In this document: positions 30,964 through 38,884 of the stretch, piece by piece | Position numbering within the stretch: position 1 is the stretch's first letter | How the letters are laid out: every line of letters begins with the position of its first letter | NCBI GenBank assembly: GCA_002305575.1 | Contig: DBPP01000022.1 | Coordinates: 1 to 47,013 of the forward strand | From: Ruminococcaceae bacterium UBA1417 | Lineage (GTDB): Bacteria; Bacillota; Clostridia; Oscillospirales; Acutalibacteraceae | Length of the DNA stretch: 47,013 nt | Direction of reading: 5' to 3' | Program-made: the position numbers and the translations under genes | Notes under the pieces: model-generated | The model's database searches: none | What the model saw: the letters and a program-made list of their open reading frames with translations, nothing else | Told to the model about the DNA's origin: nothing

Positions 30964-31710
30964 ATGCAGCGTTACCGGTACGACCTGCACATGCACTCGT
31001 GCCTCTCGCCCTGCGGGGACAACGAAATGACGCCGAACAACCTCGTACATATGGCGGCGCTGCTCGGCTGTGAAATCCTCGCGCTGACAGACCACAACAC
31101 CTGCCAAAATACACCCGCCGCCGTGCGGGTCGGCGAGGCGGCGGGTGTGCTCGTCCTTCCCGGCATGGAGCTGTGCACGGCGGAGGAAGCCCATGTGGTC
31201 TGCCTTTTTGAGACGGTGGAGGCAGCGTTGGAATTTGACGTTTACGTGACCGCGCACACCATGCATATCCCCAATCGCCCGGAAATTTTCGGAGAGCAAT
31301 TGATTTTGGACGAAAACGACGAAGTGACCGGACAAATTGATCACCTGCTGATCACAGCAACGGAGATCGGCGTCAATGACGTGCAGGCGCTCGTGGCGTC
31401 GTACGGCGGCGTGGCGTTTCCGGCGCACATCGATAAGGACGCCTACAGCGTGACAGCCGCGCTCGGCGCTATCCCACCCGAGGCCGGCTTTGCGGCGGCG
31501 GAGCTTTCCGCCGATGCAGATCGCGCCGCGGTGCTGCAGCTGTATCCGCAGCTGGAAGACATGCGCCTGTTGCGCGATTCCGATGCGCACTATCTGCATC
31601 TGATGCGGGAGTCCATGGCGCAGGTTGAGCTGCCGGAGCGTTCGGCCAAAGCGCTGCTCGACGCCATCCGCGGCTGCGGTCCGGGGCAATTTCTGGAGCC
31701 GACGCCATAG
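30964..31710 (+). CDS. PHP domain phosphoesterase (YciV/RNase AM-like)
   Basis: This 248-residue protein has the metal-binding motifs of the PHP family: DLHMHS, LTDHNT, the Glu of PGMELCTAEE, AHTMHIPN, FPAHIDK and DSDAHY. The closest known members hydrolyse 5' or 3' phosphates of nucleotides or short RNAs (YciV/TrpH type); a histidinol-phosphatase-like activity is also possible. The ATG at 30964 has GGAG ten bases upstream and is chosen over a GTG at 30955 that overlaps the DRTGG stop. It ends the sensory module and is followed by a terminator. Its presence suggests the signal may be a phosphorylated small molecule or RNA end, which is inference. Confidence 0.87.
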   Translation: MQRYRYDLHMHSCLSPCGDNEMTPNNLVHMAALLGCEILALTDHNTCQNTPAAVRVGEAAGVLVLPGMELCTAEEAHVVCLFETVEAALEFDVYVTAHTMHIPNRPEIFGEQLILDENDEVTGQIDHLLITATEIGVNDVQALVASYGGVAFPAHIDKDAYSVTAALGAIPPEAGFAAAELSADADRAAVLQLYPQLEDMRLLRDSDAHYLHLMRESMAQVELPERSAKALLDAIRGCGPGQFLEPTP

Positions 31711-31746
31711 CGGGCACTACGCAAATCTGCGTGGTGTCCGCTTTAA
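31709..31746 (+). terminator. Terminator ending the sensory module
   Basis: AGCGG-(G)-CACTACGCA pairs with TGCGTGGTG-(T)-CCGCT starting on the stop codon of the PHP gene; the T-tract is short (TTT), so read-through into the hnd genes is possible. Confidence 0.7.
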
Positions 31747-31784
31747 AATATCGGAATCCCGACAGCCCGTTCGATGGAGCGACA

Positions 31785-31842
31785 TTATCCATTTTATTCT
31801 GGCATAAAATGGATAAAAATATATCGATACGCAATATCGATA
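31785..31842. repeat. Inverted repeats in the hnd upstream region
   Basis: TTATCCATTTTAT (31785-31797) and its exact complement (31804-31816) flank a 6-nt spacer. Just after it, two copies of the self-complementary octamer TATCGATA lie at 31822-31829 and 31835-31842, 13 bases apart. The rest of the 410-base gap is unusually AT-rich for this genome and has no gene. Confidence 0.7.
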
Positions 31843-31980
31843 AAAAAATCCAAAAAATAAAGGAACGTTTTTGGAATGTACACCAAATTTGTATGGTTTT
31901 TTAAAGGCAAAAAACCGAAAAAATTGTATTTTGCGTTTAAAAAATCCTCGGAATTTTTGTCGCACAAATGACAAAGATTA

Positions 31981-32009
31981 CATTATAATTCCTCAAGAGA
32001 ATTATAATG
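31981..32009. promoter_or_regulatory. Perfect 11-bp inverted repeat at the hnd promoter, candidate operator
   Basis: CATTATAATTC and GAATTATAATG flank a 7-nt spacer. The repeat ends 11 bases before the extended -10 element and so covers the -35 region, a classic position for a dimeric regulator. Confidence 0.7.
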
Positions 32010-32020
32010 TATATCGATTT

Positions 32021-32029
32021 TGATATAAT
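32021..32029 (+). promoter_or_regulatory. Extended -10 of the hnd operon
   Basis: TGA-TATAAT forms an extended -10 with no recognisable -35. ATATC and GATAT arms (32011-32026) form another small inverted repeat overlapping it. Confidence 0.65.
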
Positions 32030-32037
32030 GAAACAAA

Positions 32038-32076
32038 GCGTGCCGTGCCTGTGGGTGTTGCCCGAGGGTGGCACGC
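32038..32076 (+). other. Leader hairpin of the hnd operon
   Basis: GCGTGCC pairs with GGCACGC around a 25-nt GC-rich loop near the 5' end of the predicted transcript, 44 bases before the hndA start. Possible mRNA-stabilising element. Confidence 0.45.
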
Positions 32077-32120
32077 AGCTTGAAAATTACTTTCCACAAT
32101 TTTTTCAGGGAGGAAATACA

Positions 32121-32618
32121 ATGCAAAAGCGTATCAGTACTATACCGTTTACCGATACTCCCGAGCAGCACCAGAAGCTTCTCGACCTGATCGAGTCGTT
32201 GAAGGGACGGCAGGGCGCCGTCATGCCCGCGCTGCAGGGGGCTCAGGAAATTTACGGCTATCTGCCGATCGAGGTGCAGAAGGAGATTGCGCGCGGTCTG
32301 GACGTTTCCCTCGAAGAGGTGTATGGCGTCTCTACATTCTATTCGCAGTTTTCTTTGACGCCCAAGGGCAAGTACAACATTTCCATCTGCCTGGGCACAG
32401 CTTGCTATGTCAAGGGTGCGGATAAGGTGCTGGATCGCCTGATCGCGAAACTCGGTATCCATCCGGAGGAGTGCACGGCGGACGGCTTGTTCTCGTTGAC
32501 GGCCTGCCGCTGCATCGGCGCCTGTGGCCTCGCGCCGGTTCTCACGGTGAACGAGGACGTATACGGCCGTCTTGTGCCGGAGGATGTGGATAAGATCCTC
32601 GCAAAGTACACGGCATAA
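32121..32618 (+). CDS. hndA: NADH/NADP-reducing hydrogenase subunit A (NuoE/HydC-like)
   Basis: This 165-residue protein is the 24-kDa-type subunit with a thioredoxin-like [2Fe-2S] domain. Four Cys lie in CLGTAC and CRCIGAC, preceded by the helical NuoE region (VMPALQGAQEIYGYLP and VYGVSTFYSQF). It passes electrons near the flavin subunit of the soluble bifurcating hydrogenase complex HndABCD/HydABC. The ATG follows a strong AGGGAGGAAAT site. It begins the catalytic operon downstream of the AT-rich control region. Confidence 0.95.
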   Translation: MQKRISTIPFTDTPEQHQKLLDLIESLKGRQGAVMPALQGAQEIYGYLPIEVQKEIARGLDVSLEEVYGVSTFYSQFSLTPKGKYNISICLGTACYVKGADKVLDRLIAKLGIHPEECTADGLFSLTACRCIGACGLAPVLTVNEDVYGRLVPEDVDKILAKYTA

Positions 32619-32622
32619 GGCG

Positions 32623-33180
32623 ATGCGGGAGCTTTCACTGAATGTGATGGATATCGTGCAGAATTCCATTCGCGCGGGCGCGTCGCTCACGACGATCCGC
32701 GTGGCGGAATCGGTTCCCGACGACACGCTTTCCATCACGGTGACAGACAACGGCTGCGGCATGAGCGAAGAGCAGGTGCGTAGTGTGATCGATCCGTTTT
32801 TCACTACGCGCACAACCCGCAAGGTCGGGCTCGGCGTGCCGCTTTTTAAGATGGAAGCGGAGATGACCGGCGGTTCATTTTCGATCGATTCCAAGCTCGG
32901 CGAGGGCACGACGCTGACAGCGGTTTTCAAACCTTCGCACGTCGATATGATCCCGCTTGGCGATATCGGCTCTGTCATCCACCTGCTGATCACCTGCAAT
33001 CCGGAACTGGATTTTCTGTACATCCGCTCTAAACAGGCAGCGGACGGCGCGGAAAAGCAGGCCGCGCTCGACACGCGGGAGCTTCGGGAGCAGCTCGGGG
33101 AGATCCCCTTCAGTGAACCGGAGGTTTCCGCATGGATTCGGGATTATATCGCAGAGATGGACGGGGAGATCAACGCCTGA
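32623..33180 (+). CDS. HATPase_c domain protein inside the hnd operon
   Basis: This 185-residue protein has a GHKL ATPase fold resembling histidine-kinase catalytic domains: N-box VMDIVQNSIRAGA, G1 DNGCGM, F-box PFFTTR, G2 GLGVPLF, then GEGTTLTA. No dimerisation/phosphoacceptor domain precedes it. Its C-terminal 75 residues are unlike a kinase and may bind a partner. It starts four bases after the hndA stop and lies between hndA and hndB, so it should be made with the complex. It may regulate or assemble the enzyme; catalytic hydrogenase activity does not need it. Confidence 0.88.
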   Translation: MRELSLNVMDIVQNSIRAGASLTTIRVAESVPDDTLSITVTDNGCGMSEEQVRSVIDPFFTTRTTRKVGLGVPLFKMEAEMTGGSFSIDSKLGEGTTLTAVFKPSHVDMIPLGDIGSVIHLLITCNPELDFLYIRSKQAADGAEKQAALDTRELREQLGEIPFSEPEVSAWIRDYIAEMDGEINA

Positions 33181-33231
33181 CCATCGAAGGAACCATAAAT
33201 GCGCACGGCGCAGAAAGGAACAGGCTTTACA

Positions 33232-33603
33232 ATGAAATCATTAGCTGAACTTCAGGCAATCCGAGATAGAGCGAGGGCGGCGGTCAATATTCGCGAGAAT
33301 TCCGAAGCGAAAACCCGCGTGCTTGTCGGCATGGCGACCTGCGGCATTGCTGCGGGCGCAAGACCCGTCCTCACCGCCATCGTCGATGAGGTCGCCAAGC
33401 GCGGCCTGAACGACATCATGGTCACCCAGACGGGCTGCATCGGCATCTGCCAGTATGAACCGGTCGTCGAAGTGATCGACGCAAACGGTCAAAAGACGAC
33501 TTATGTGAAAATGACTGCCGAAAAGGCGGTGCGCGTTGTCAACGATCATCTGGTCAACGGCAATGTCGTCACGGAATACACCATCGGTGCAAATCAGAAA
33601 TAA
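33232..33603 (+). CDS. hndB: Hydrogenase subunit B, [2Fe-2S] thioredoxin-like protein
   Basis: This 123-residue protein is the small [2Fe-2S] subunit found between HndA and HndC in tetrameric enzymes. Cysteines lie in ATCGIAAGA and GCIGICQ, in a thioredoxin-like ferredoxin fold. The ATG at 33232 matches the family start (MKSLAELQAIRD); an ATG at 33199 with a better-spaced AAGGAA site would add eleven residues and cannot be excluded. hndC follows after 12 bases. Confidence 0.9.
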   Translation: MKSLAELQAIRDRARAAVNIRENSEAKTRVLVGMATCGIAAGARPVLTAIVDEVAKRGLNDIMVTQTGCIGICQYEPVVEVIDANGQKTTYVKMTAEKAVRVVNDHLVNGNVVTEYTIGANQK

Positions 33604-33615
33604 GGAGGTAAAACT

Positions 33616-35409
33616 ATGTTCCGTTCCAATGTTCTGGTCTGCGGCGGCACAGGCTGCACCTCCTCGAACAGCGAAAAAATTATGGAGAGACTGCACGAGG
33701 AGATCAACGCCAAAGGCCTTGAAAAGGAAGTCAACGTTGTCAGAACCGGCTGCTTTGGTCTCTGCGCGCTTGGCCCGATTATGATCGTTTATCCAGAAGG
33801 CGCTTTCTACAGCCGGGTTACCCCGGAAGATGTTCCCGAAATCGTCGAGGAGCACCTGCTGAAAGGCCGTATCGTCCGGCGCCTTCTTTATAAAGAAACG
33901 GTTGTCGACGACAACACCACAAAATCTCTCAATGAAACGAAATTCTATGAGAAGCAGATGCGCGTTGCGCTGCGCAACTGCGGCGTCATCAACCCGGAAG
34001 TAATTGACGAGTACATCGCGCTCGACGGCTATCAGGCTGTCGGCAAAATCCTCACCGAGAAAATACCGCCCGAGCAGGTGATCCAGACCATGCTCGATTC
34101 CGGTCTGCGCGGCCGTGGCGGCGCGGGCTTCCCGACGGGCCTCAAGTGGAAATTTGCGGCGGCCAATCAGGCCGACCAGAAATATGTGTGCTGCAACGCC
34201 GACGAAGGCGACCCGGGTGCGTTCATGGACCGCTCGATCCTCGAGGGTGACCCGCACAGCATCATCGAAGCCATGACGATTGCCGGCTATGCCATCGGTG
34301 CGACGCAGGGCTATGTTTACATCCGCGCCGAGTACCCGATCGCCGTCAAGCGTTTGCAGATCGCCATCGATCAGGCGCGTGAATACGGCCTGCTTGGCAA
34401 GAATATTTTTGATTCCGGCTTCGATTTCGACATCGAGCTGCGCCTCGGTGCCGGTGCGTTCGTCTGCGGCGAGGAAACCGCACTGATGACCTCCATCGAG
34501 GGCAAGCGCGGTGAGCCGAGATGCCGTCCGCCGTTCCCGGCGCTCAAGGGCCTGTTCCAGAAGCCGACGGTGCTCAACAACGTCGAAACCTACGCGAATA
34601 TTCCGCAGATCTTCCTCAAGGGGCCGCAGTGGTTCCGCAGCATCGGCACCGAAAAGAGCCCCGGCACGAAAGTGTTTGCGCTCGGCGGCAAAATCAACAA
34701 CACCGGCCTTGTCGAGGTGCCGATGGGCACCACGCTGCGCGAGGTTGTCGAAGACATCGGCGGCGGCATTCCGGGTGGCCACAAGTTTAAGGCGGCGCAG
34801 ACTGGCGGTCCGTCCGGCGGCTGTATCCCGGCTTCCCTGATCGATACGCCGATCGATTACGATTCGCTGATCGCCATCGGTTCCATGATGGGCTCCGGCG
34901 GCCTGATCGTCATGGACGAAACGACCTGCATGGTCGATATCGCGAAGTTCTTCCTCGAATTCACGGTTGACGAATCCTGCGGCAAGTGCACGCCGTGCCG
35001 CGTCGGCACGAAGCGTCTGCTCGAGATCCTCAATAAGATTACGAGCGGCAACGGCACGCTTGAGGATATCGACAGGCTCGAGGAGCTCTGCTACTACATC
35101 AAGGAGAATTCGCTGTGCGGCCTCGGCCAGACCGCGCCGAACCCGGTTCTCTCCACACTCAAATATTTCCGCGACGAATACATTGCACACGTCACCGAGA
35201 AGCGCTGCCCGGCCGGCGCATGTAAAGCGCTCACGAACTTTGTCATCGACGCCGAAAAATGTAAGGGCTGCACGCTTTGCGCGCGCAACTGCCCGGTCGG
35301 CGCGATTTCCGGCGCGGTCCGCCAGCCGCACGTCATCGATACACAGAAGTGCATCAAGTGCGGTGTTTGCCGTGAAAAGTGCAAATTTGGCGCAATTGAG
35401 AAGAAATAA
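33616..35409 (+). CDS. hndC: Hydrogenase subunit C, NuoF-like flavoprotein (HydB)
   Basis: This 597-residue subunit holds the FMN and NAD(P)H site where electrons are proposed to bifurcate or confurcate. In order it has an N-terminal [2Fe-2S] thioredoxin-like domain (GGTGCTSS, GCFGLC), the NuoF core with the NAD/FMN motifs GRGGAGFPTGLKW and EETAL, an SLBB region, the NuoF [4Fe-4S] motif CGKCTPCRVG, and two C-terminal [4Fe-4S] motifs (CKGCTLCARNCP and CIKCGVCREKC). This is the layout of HydB/HndC, not of respiratory NuoF. AAGGAGG precedes its ATG. Confidence 0.97.
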   Translation: MFRSNVLVCGGTGCTSSNSEKIMERLHEEINAKGLEKEVNVVRTGCFGLCALGPIMIVYPEGAFYSRVTPEDVPEIVEEHLLKGRIVRRLLYKETVVDDNTTKSLNETKFYEKQMRVALRNCGVINPEVIDEYIALDGYQAVGKILTEKIPPEQVIQTMLDSGLRGRGGAGFPTGLKWKFAAANQADQKYVCCNADEGDPGAFMDRSILEGDPHSIIEAMTIAGYAIGATQGYVYIRAEYPIAVKRLQIAIDQAREYGLLGKNIFDSGFDFDIELRLGAGAFVCGEETALMTSIEGKRGEPRCRPPFPALKGLFQKPTVLNNVETYANIPQIFLKGPQWFRSIGTEKSPGTKVFALGGKINNTGLVEVPMGTTLREVVEDIGGGIPGGHKFKAAQTGGPSGGCIPASLIDTPIDYDSLIAIGSMMGSGGLIVMDETTCMVDIAKFFLEFTVDESCGKCTPCRVGTKRLLEILNKITSGNGTLEDIDRLEELCYYIKENSLCGLGQTAPNPVLSTLKYFRDEYIAHVTEKRCPAGACKALTNFVIDAEKCKGCTLCARNCPVGAISGAVRQPHVIDTQKCIKCGVCREKCKFGAIEKK

Positions 35410-35427
35410 GGAAGGAGTGTGTATACA

Positions 35428-37167
35428 ATGGATATGGTGAACATCAAGATCAACGGCATGGCCTGCGAAGTGCCTGCCGGCAGCACGATCCTTGAAGCTG
35501 CTAGAGAAGCCGGAATCGACATTCCTACCCTTTGCTTCTTGAAGGACATCAACCAGATCGGCGCATGCCGTATGTGCATGGTCGAGGTGAAAGGCGCACG
35601 TTCGCTTGTCGCCGCGTGTGTATATCCCGTAAATGAAGGCATGGAGGTTTTCACCAACACGCCGAAGGTGCAGAAGTCCAGAAAAATGACGCTGGAGCTC
35701 CTGCTTTCCGTCCATGACCGCAAGTGCCTTTCCTGCAAGCGCAGCGGCACGTGCGAGCTGCAGAAGCTCTGCAACGACATGGGCATTGACGATGAAAACC
35801 GTTTCGCAGGCGCTGTGCCCGCAGGCAAAAAGGATTACTCCACGCTCCATCTCGAGCGTGACAACGCGAAGTGCATCCTCTGCCGCCGCTGCGTAGCGGC
35901 CTGCCAGCAGCAGCACGTCGCCGTTATCGGCGCCAACAACCGCGGCTTCGACACGGAAATCGGCTGTGCATTTGAGCAGCCGCTCAGCCATGTGGCGTGC
36001 GTCTCCTGCGGCCAGTGCATCAATGCCTGCCCGACCGGTGCGCTCACCGAAAAGGACAACACACAGGACGTCATCAATGCGATCAACGATCCGGATAAGA
36101 TTGTCATCGTGCAGACCGCGCCGGCCGTCCGTGCGGCGCTCGGCGAGGAATTTGACCTGCCGATCGGCACAAATGTTGAGGGCAAGATGGTTGCAGCGCT
36201 GCGTCGCCTCGGTTTCGACAAGGTATTTGACACGGATTTCGGCGCTGACATGACGATCATGGAGGAAGCGAACGAGTTTATTGACCGCGTCAAGAATGGC
36301 GGCAAGCTGCCGATCATCACATCCTGCTCGCCCGGATGGGTCAAGTTCTGCGAGCACTATTATCCGAATCTCACGGAGAACCTCTCCTCCTGCAAGTCGC
36401 CGCAGCAGATGACCGGCGCGCTCATCAAGACGTGGTACGCCGAGAAGGAAGGGATTGATCCTGAAAAGATCGTTTCCGTTTCCATCATGCCGTGCGTGGC
36501 GAAAAAATTCGAAATCATGCGCAACGACGAAGCGGCGGCCGGCCTGCCGGATGTCGATATTTCGATCTCCACGCGCGAGCTTGCCCGTATGATCAAGATG
36601 GCGCATCTTAACTTTGTCCGCCTGCCTGAGGAGGACTTCGACCCGGCGATGGGTGTTTCCACCGGTGCCGGAACGATCTTCGGCGCAACCGGCGGCGTGC
36701 TTGAGGCGGCGCTTCGCACAGCGGCGGACGTGCTCGAGGGTACGGACCACGCCAATGTGGAATACAAGGAAATCCGTGGCACACAGGGCTTCAAGGAAGC
36801 CGTGTACAAGGTTGCCGGTATGGATGTGAAGGTTGCGGTTGTCAGCGGCCTCAACAATGCGAACGAGCTGCTCTCGAAGATCGAGAAGGGCGAAGCCGAT
36901 TACCACATCGTGGAAGTCATGTGCTGCCCGGGCGGCTGCGTCAATGGCGGTGGCCAGCCCATTCAGCCGGCATCGGTCCGCAGCTTCACGGACATCAAGG
37001 CGCTCCGTGCCAAAGCGCTTTATGATGAAGACGCGGCAAAGACGCTCCGCAAGAGCCACCTGAACCCGATTGTCCACGAGTGCTATGAGTGGATTGGAGG
37101 TCCTCCGGGATGCCATAAGGCGCACGAGCTGCTCCACACCACCTACGTAAAACGCGACAGATTCTAA
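35428..37167 (+). CDS. hndD: [FeFe] hydrogenase catalytic subunit D (HydA)
   Basis: This 579-residue protein is the catalytic subunit making or using H2. It has an N-terminal plant-type [2Fe-2S] domain, a His-containing [4Fe-4S] motif (HDRKCLSCKRSGTC), two [4Fe-4S] motifs (CILCRRCVAAC, CVSCGQCINACP), the H-cluster domain and a C-terminal small-subunit domain. L1 is TSCSPGW (C300, S301), L2 is MPCVAKK (C356) and L3 is EVMCCPGGC (C500, C504). In the well studied clostridial CpI, L1 is TSCCP with its second Cys binding the cluster; here that is Ser, and an extra Cys appears in LSSCKSPQQ (C322). The ATG at 35428 has AAGGAG ten bases upstream; a GTG at 35419 is worse placed. A terminator follows. 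Confidence 0.97.
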   Translation: MDMVNIKINGMACEVPAGSTILEAAREAGIDIPTLCFLKDINQIGACRMCMVEVKGARSLVAACVYPVNEGMEVFTNTPKVQKSRKMTLELLLSVHDRKCLSCKRSGTCELQKLCNDMGIDDENRFAGAVPAGKKDYSTLHLERDNAKCILCRRCVAACQQQHVAVIGANNRGFDTEIGCAFEQPLSHVACVSCGQCINACPTGALTEKDNTQDVINAINDPDKIVIVQTAPAVRAALGEEFDLPIGTNVEGKMVAALRRLGFDKVFDTDFGADMTIMEEANEFIDRVKNGGKLPIITSCSPGWVKFCEHYYPNLTENLSSCKSPQQMTGALIKTWYAEKEGIDPEKIVSVSIMPCVAKKFEIMRNDEAAAGLPDVDISISTRELARMIKMAHLNFVRLPEEDFDPAMGVSTGAGTIFGATGGVLEAALRTAADVLEGTDHANVEYKEIRGTQGFKEAVYKVAGMDVKVAVVSGLNNANELLSKIEKGEADYHIVEVMCCPGGCVNGGGQPIQPASVRSFTDIKALRAKALYDEDAAKTLRKSHLNPIVHECYEWIGGPPGCHKAHELLHTTYVKRDRF

Positions 37168-37175
37168 AAATGGCA

Positions 37176-37208
37176 GATCCCCGAAGCCAGACGGCTTCGG
37201 GGATCTTT
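37176..37208 (+). terminator. Terminator of the hnd operon
   Basis: GATCCCCGAAGCC pairs perfectly with GGCTTCGGGGATC around AGAC and runs into TTTT. Confidence 0.95.
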
Positions 37209-37253
37209 TGTTTAAAAAATGGGACGCTGAAAAAATCAGTGTCCCACTTCATA

Positions 37254-38738
37254 TTATTTGTGATAGAGATTATTGTTCTCATAGGTTGGCTCACAGGTAA
37301 CATTGACGCCGAGACGCTTAAACACACTGTCGTCCACATTGGAAAGGATGACCGTGGAATGCGCATCGCAGCCATTCAGGGCGTCGAGCTGCTGCATAGC
37401 CTTCATGGCGTTTTCATCGGTCGCGGCGCTGATTGCGAGCGCAACAAGCATCTCGTCGGTGTGCAGGCGCGGGTTGCGGCTGTGCATGTAGTCTGTTTTG
37501 AGCGTCTGAATCGGGCCGATGACCGTCGGAGAAATCAAATTGATCGCGTCGTCAATGCCGGCAAGCATCTTGAGCGCGTTCAGCATGGCGGCGGAGGAAG
37601 CGCCGAACAGCGCTGTGGTGCGGCCTGTGACGATGCGGCCGTCCGGCAGTTCGATGGCGGCGGCGGGCTCTTCGGTGCGATCCGCAACCGCAAGCGCAGC
37701 CGGTACGACGCTGCGGTTTTCCGGCTCAAGATTCAGCGTGCGCATGAGAAGCTCAATCTTATTCAGCTCGTCCTCCGAGGAAAGCCCCTGCCGGACGAGG
37801 CAAGCGGTCTTGAAATAGCGCCGGATAATTTCCTGCTTGGACGCTTCCCGGCAAGCCTCGTCATCGACGATGGACAGGCCGGCCATATTGACGCCCATGT
37901 CCGTCGGACTCTTGTAGGGGCATTCGCCGTAGATGCGCTCGAAAATTGCGCGCAGCACCGGGAAAATCTCGATGTCGCGGTTGTAGTTGACGGTGGTTTC
38001 GCCATAGGCCTCGAGGTGGAAGGGGTCAATCATATTCACGTCGTTGAGGTCGGCGGTCGCGGCCTCGTACGCGAGGTTGACAGGGTGCTTGAGCGGCAGG
38101 TTCCAAATGGGGAACGTCTCAAATTTTGCATAGCCGGCCTTGATGCCGCGCTTGTGCTCGTGGTAAAGCTGCGAAAGGCAGGTGGCCATTTTGCCGCTGC
38201 CCGGGCCGGGGGCAGTGACGACGACAAGCGAACGCGTCGTTTCGATGTAGTCGCTGCGGCCATAGCCTTCGTCGCTGACGATCAGCTTGAGGTCGGATGG
38301 GTAGTTCGGGATGCGGTACAGGCGGTAGACCTTGAGACCGAGCGCCGTCATGCGCTTTTCAAAGATTTCCGCCGAGGGCTGGTCGGCATACTGTGTGAGC
38401 GCGATGCTGCCTACGTACAGACCAAAGCCGCGGAAAACATCGATGAGACGGATCACATCGGTGTCGTACGTGATGCCGAGATCGCCGCGCCGCTTGTTTT
38501 TTTCAATGTCGTTTGCGTTGATGGCGATCACGATTTCCGCCTGATCCTTGAGCTCCAGCAGCATCTTGATCTTATTGTCCGGTGCAAAGCCCGGCAAAAC
38601 GCGGGAGGCATGGTAATCGTCGAACAGCTTGCCGCCAAATTCCAGATACAGTTTGCCGCCAAACTGGTTGATGCGCTCGCGGATGCGTTCCGATTGCAGA
38701 CGAATGTATTTCTGACTGTCAAACCCAATTTTCCTCAT
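37254..38738 (-). CDS. DUF1846 family protein
   Basis: This 494-residue protein belongs to DUF1846, conserved in Firmicutes and structurally resolved but without a settled role. It starts IGFDSQKYIRLQSERIRERI, contains ALTQYADQPSAEIFEKRM and the glycine-rich loop TAPGPGSGKMATCLSQLYHE near residue 190, which looks like a nucleotide-binding P-loop, and later GRTTALFGASSAAMLNALKML. The ATG at 38738 has AAAGGGG upstream. The hnd operon converges on it, and its leader carries a terminator-like hairpin close to the promoter. Confidence 0.92.
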   Translation of the reverse strand: MRKIGFDSQKYIRLQSERIRERINQFGGKLYLEFGGKLFDDYHASRVLPGFAPDNKIKMLLELKDQAEIVIAINANDIEKNKRRGDLGITYDTDVIRLIDVFRGFGLYVGSIALTQYADQPSAEIFEKRMTALGLKVYRLYRIPNYPSDLKLIVSDEGYGRSDYIETTRSLVVVTAPGPGSGKMATCLSQLYHEHKRGIKAGYAKFETFPIWNLPLKHPVNLAYEAATADLNDVNMIDPFHLEAYGETTVNYNRDIEIFPVLRAIFERIYGECPYKSPTDMGVNMAGLSIVDDEACREASKQEIIRRYFKTACLVRQGLSSEDELNKIELLMRTLNLEPENRSVVPAALAVADRTEEPAAAIELPDGRIVTGRTTALFGASSAAMLNALKMLAGIDDAINLISPTVIGPIQTLKTDYMHSRNPRLHTDEMLVALAISAATDENAMKAMQQLDALNGCDAHSTVILSNVDDSVFKRLGVNVTCEPTYENNNLYHK

Positions 38739-38780
38739 TACGATTGCCCCTTTCGCTCTATACATGCGGGAAAAAACCAC

Positions 38781-38806
38781 AAAAAAACGGGCACCCTGCG
38801 GCCCGG
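38781..38806 (-). terminator. Terminator-like hairpin inside the DUF1846 leader
   Basis: On the minus strand CGGGC pairs with GCCCG around an 8-nt loop and is followed by T7. It lies between the promoter and the start codon, so it should act as an attenuator unless an alternative structure forms. Confidence 0.65.
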
Positions 38807-38821
38807 TGAAAAACTGCATTC

Positions 38822-38850
38822 ATTATATCAAAAACAGGCCGGATATGCAA
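38822..38850 (-). promoter_or_regulatory. Promoter of the DUF1846 gene
   Basis: On the minus strand TTGCAT and an extended TGA-TATAAT are separated by 17 bases. Confidence 0.88.
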
Positions 38851-38884
38851 GATCTGCCGCTAAAAATCAGCGCCTTGCACAATG

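Noticed and set aside
31785..31816. The 13-bp inverted repeat as a second terminator of the PHP gene
   Set aside because: The hairpin is followed by A-rich, not T-rich, sequence on the plus strand, so I treat it as a candidate protein-binding site.
33241..37137. A 1298-codon open frame on the minus strand opposite hndB-hndD
   Set aside because: It is the mirror of three well-supported plus-strand genes with clear Fe-S motifs; such long antisense frames arise from GC-rich codon bias. Its translation is Arg/Ala/Asp-rich with no recognisable motif, and it crosses gene borders.
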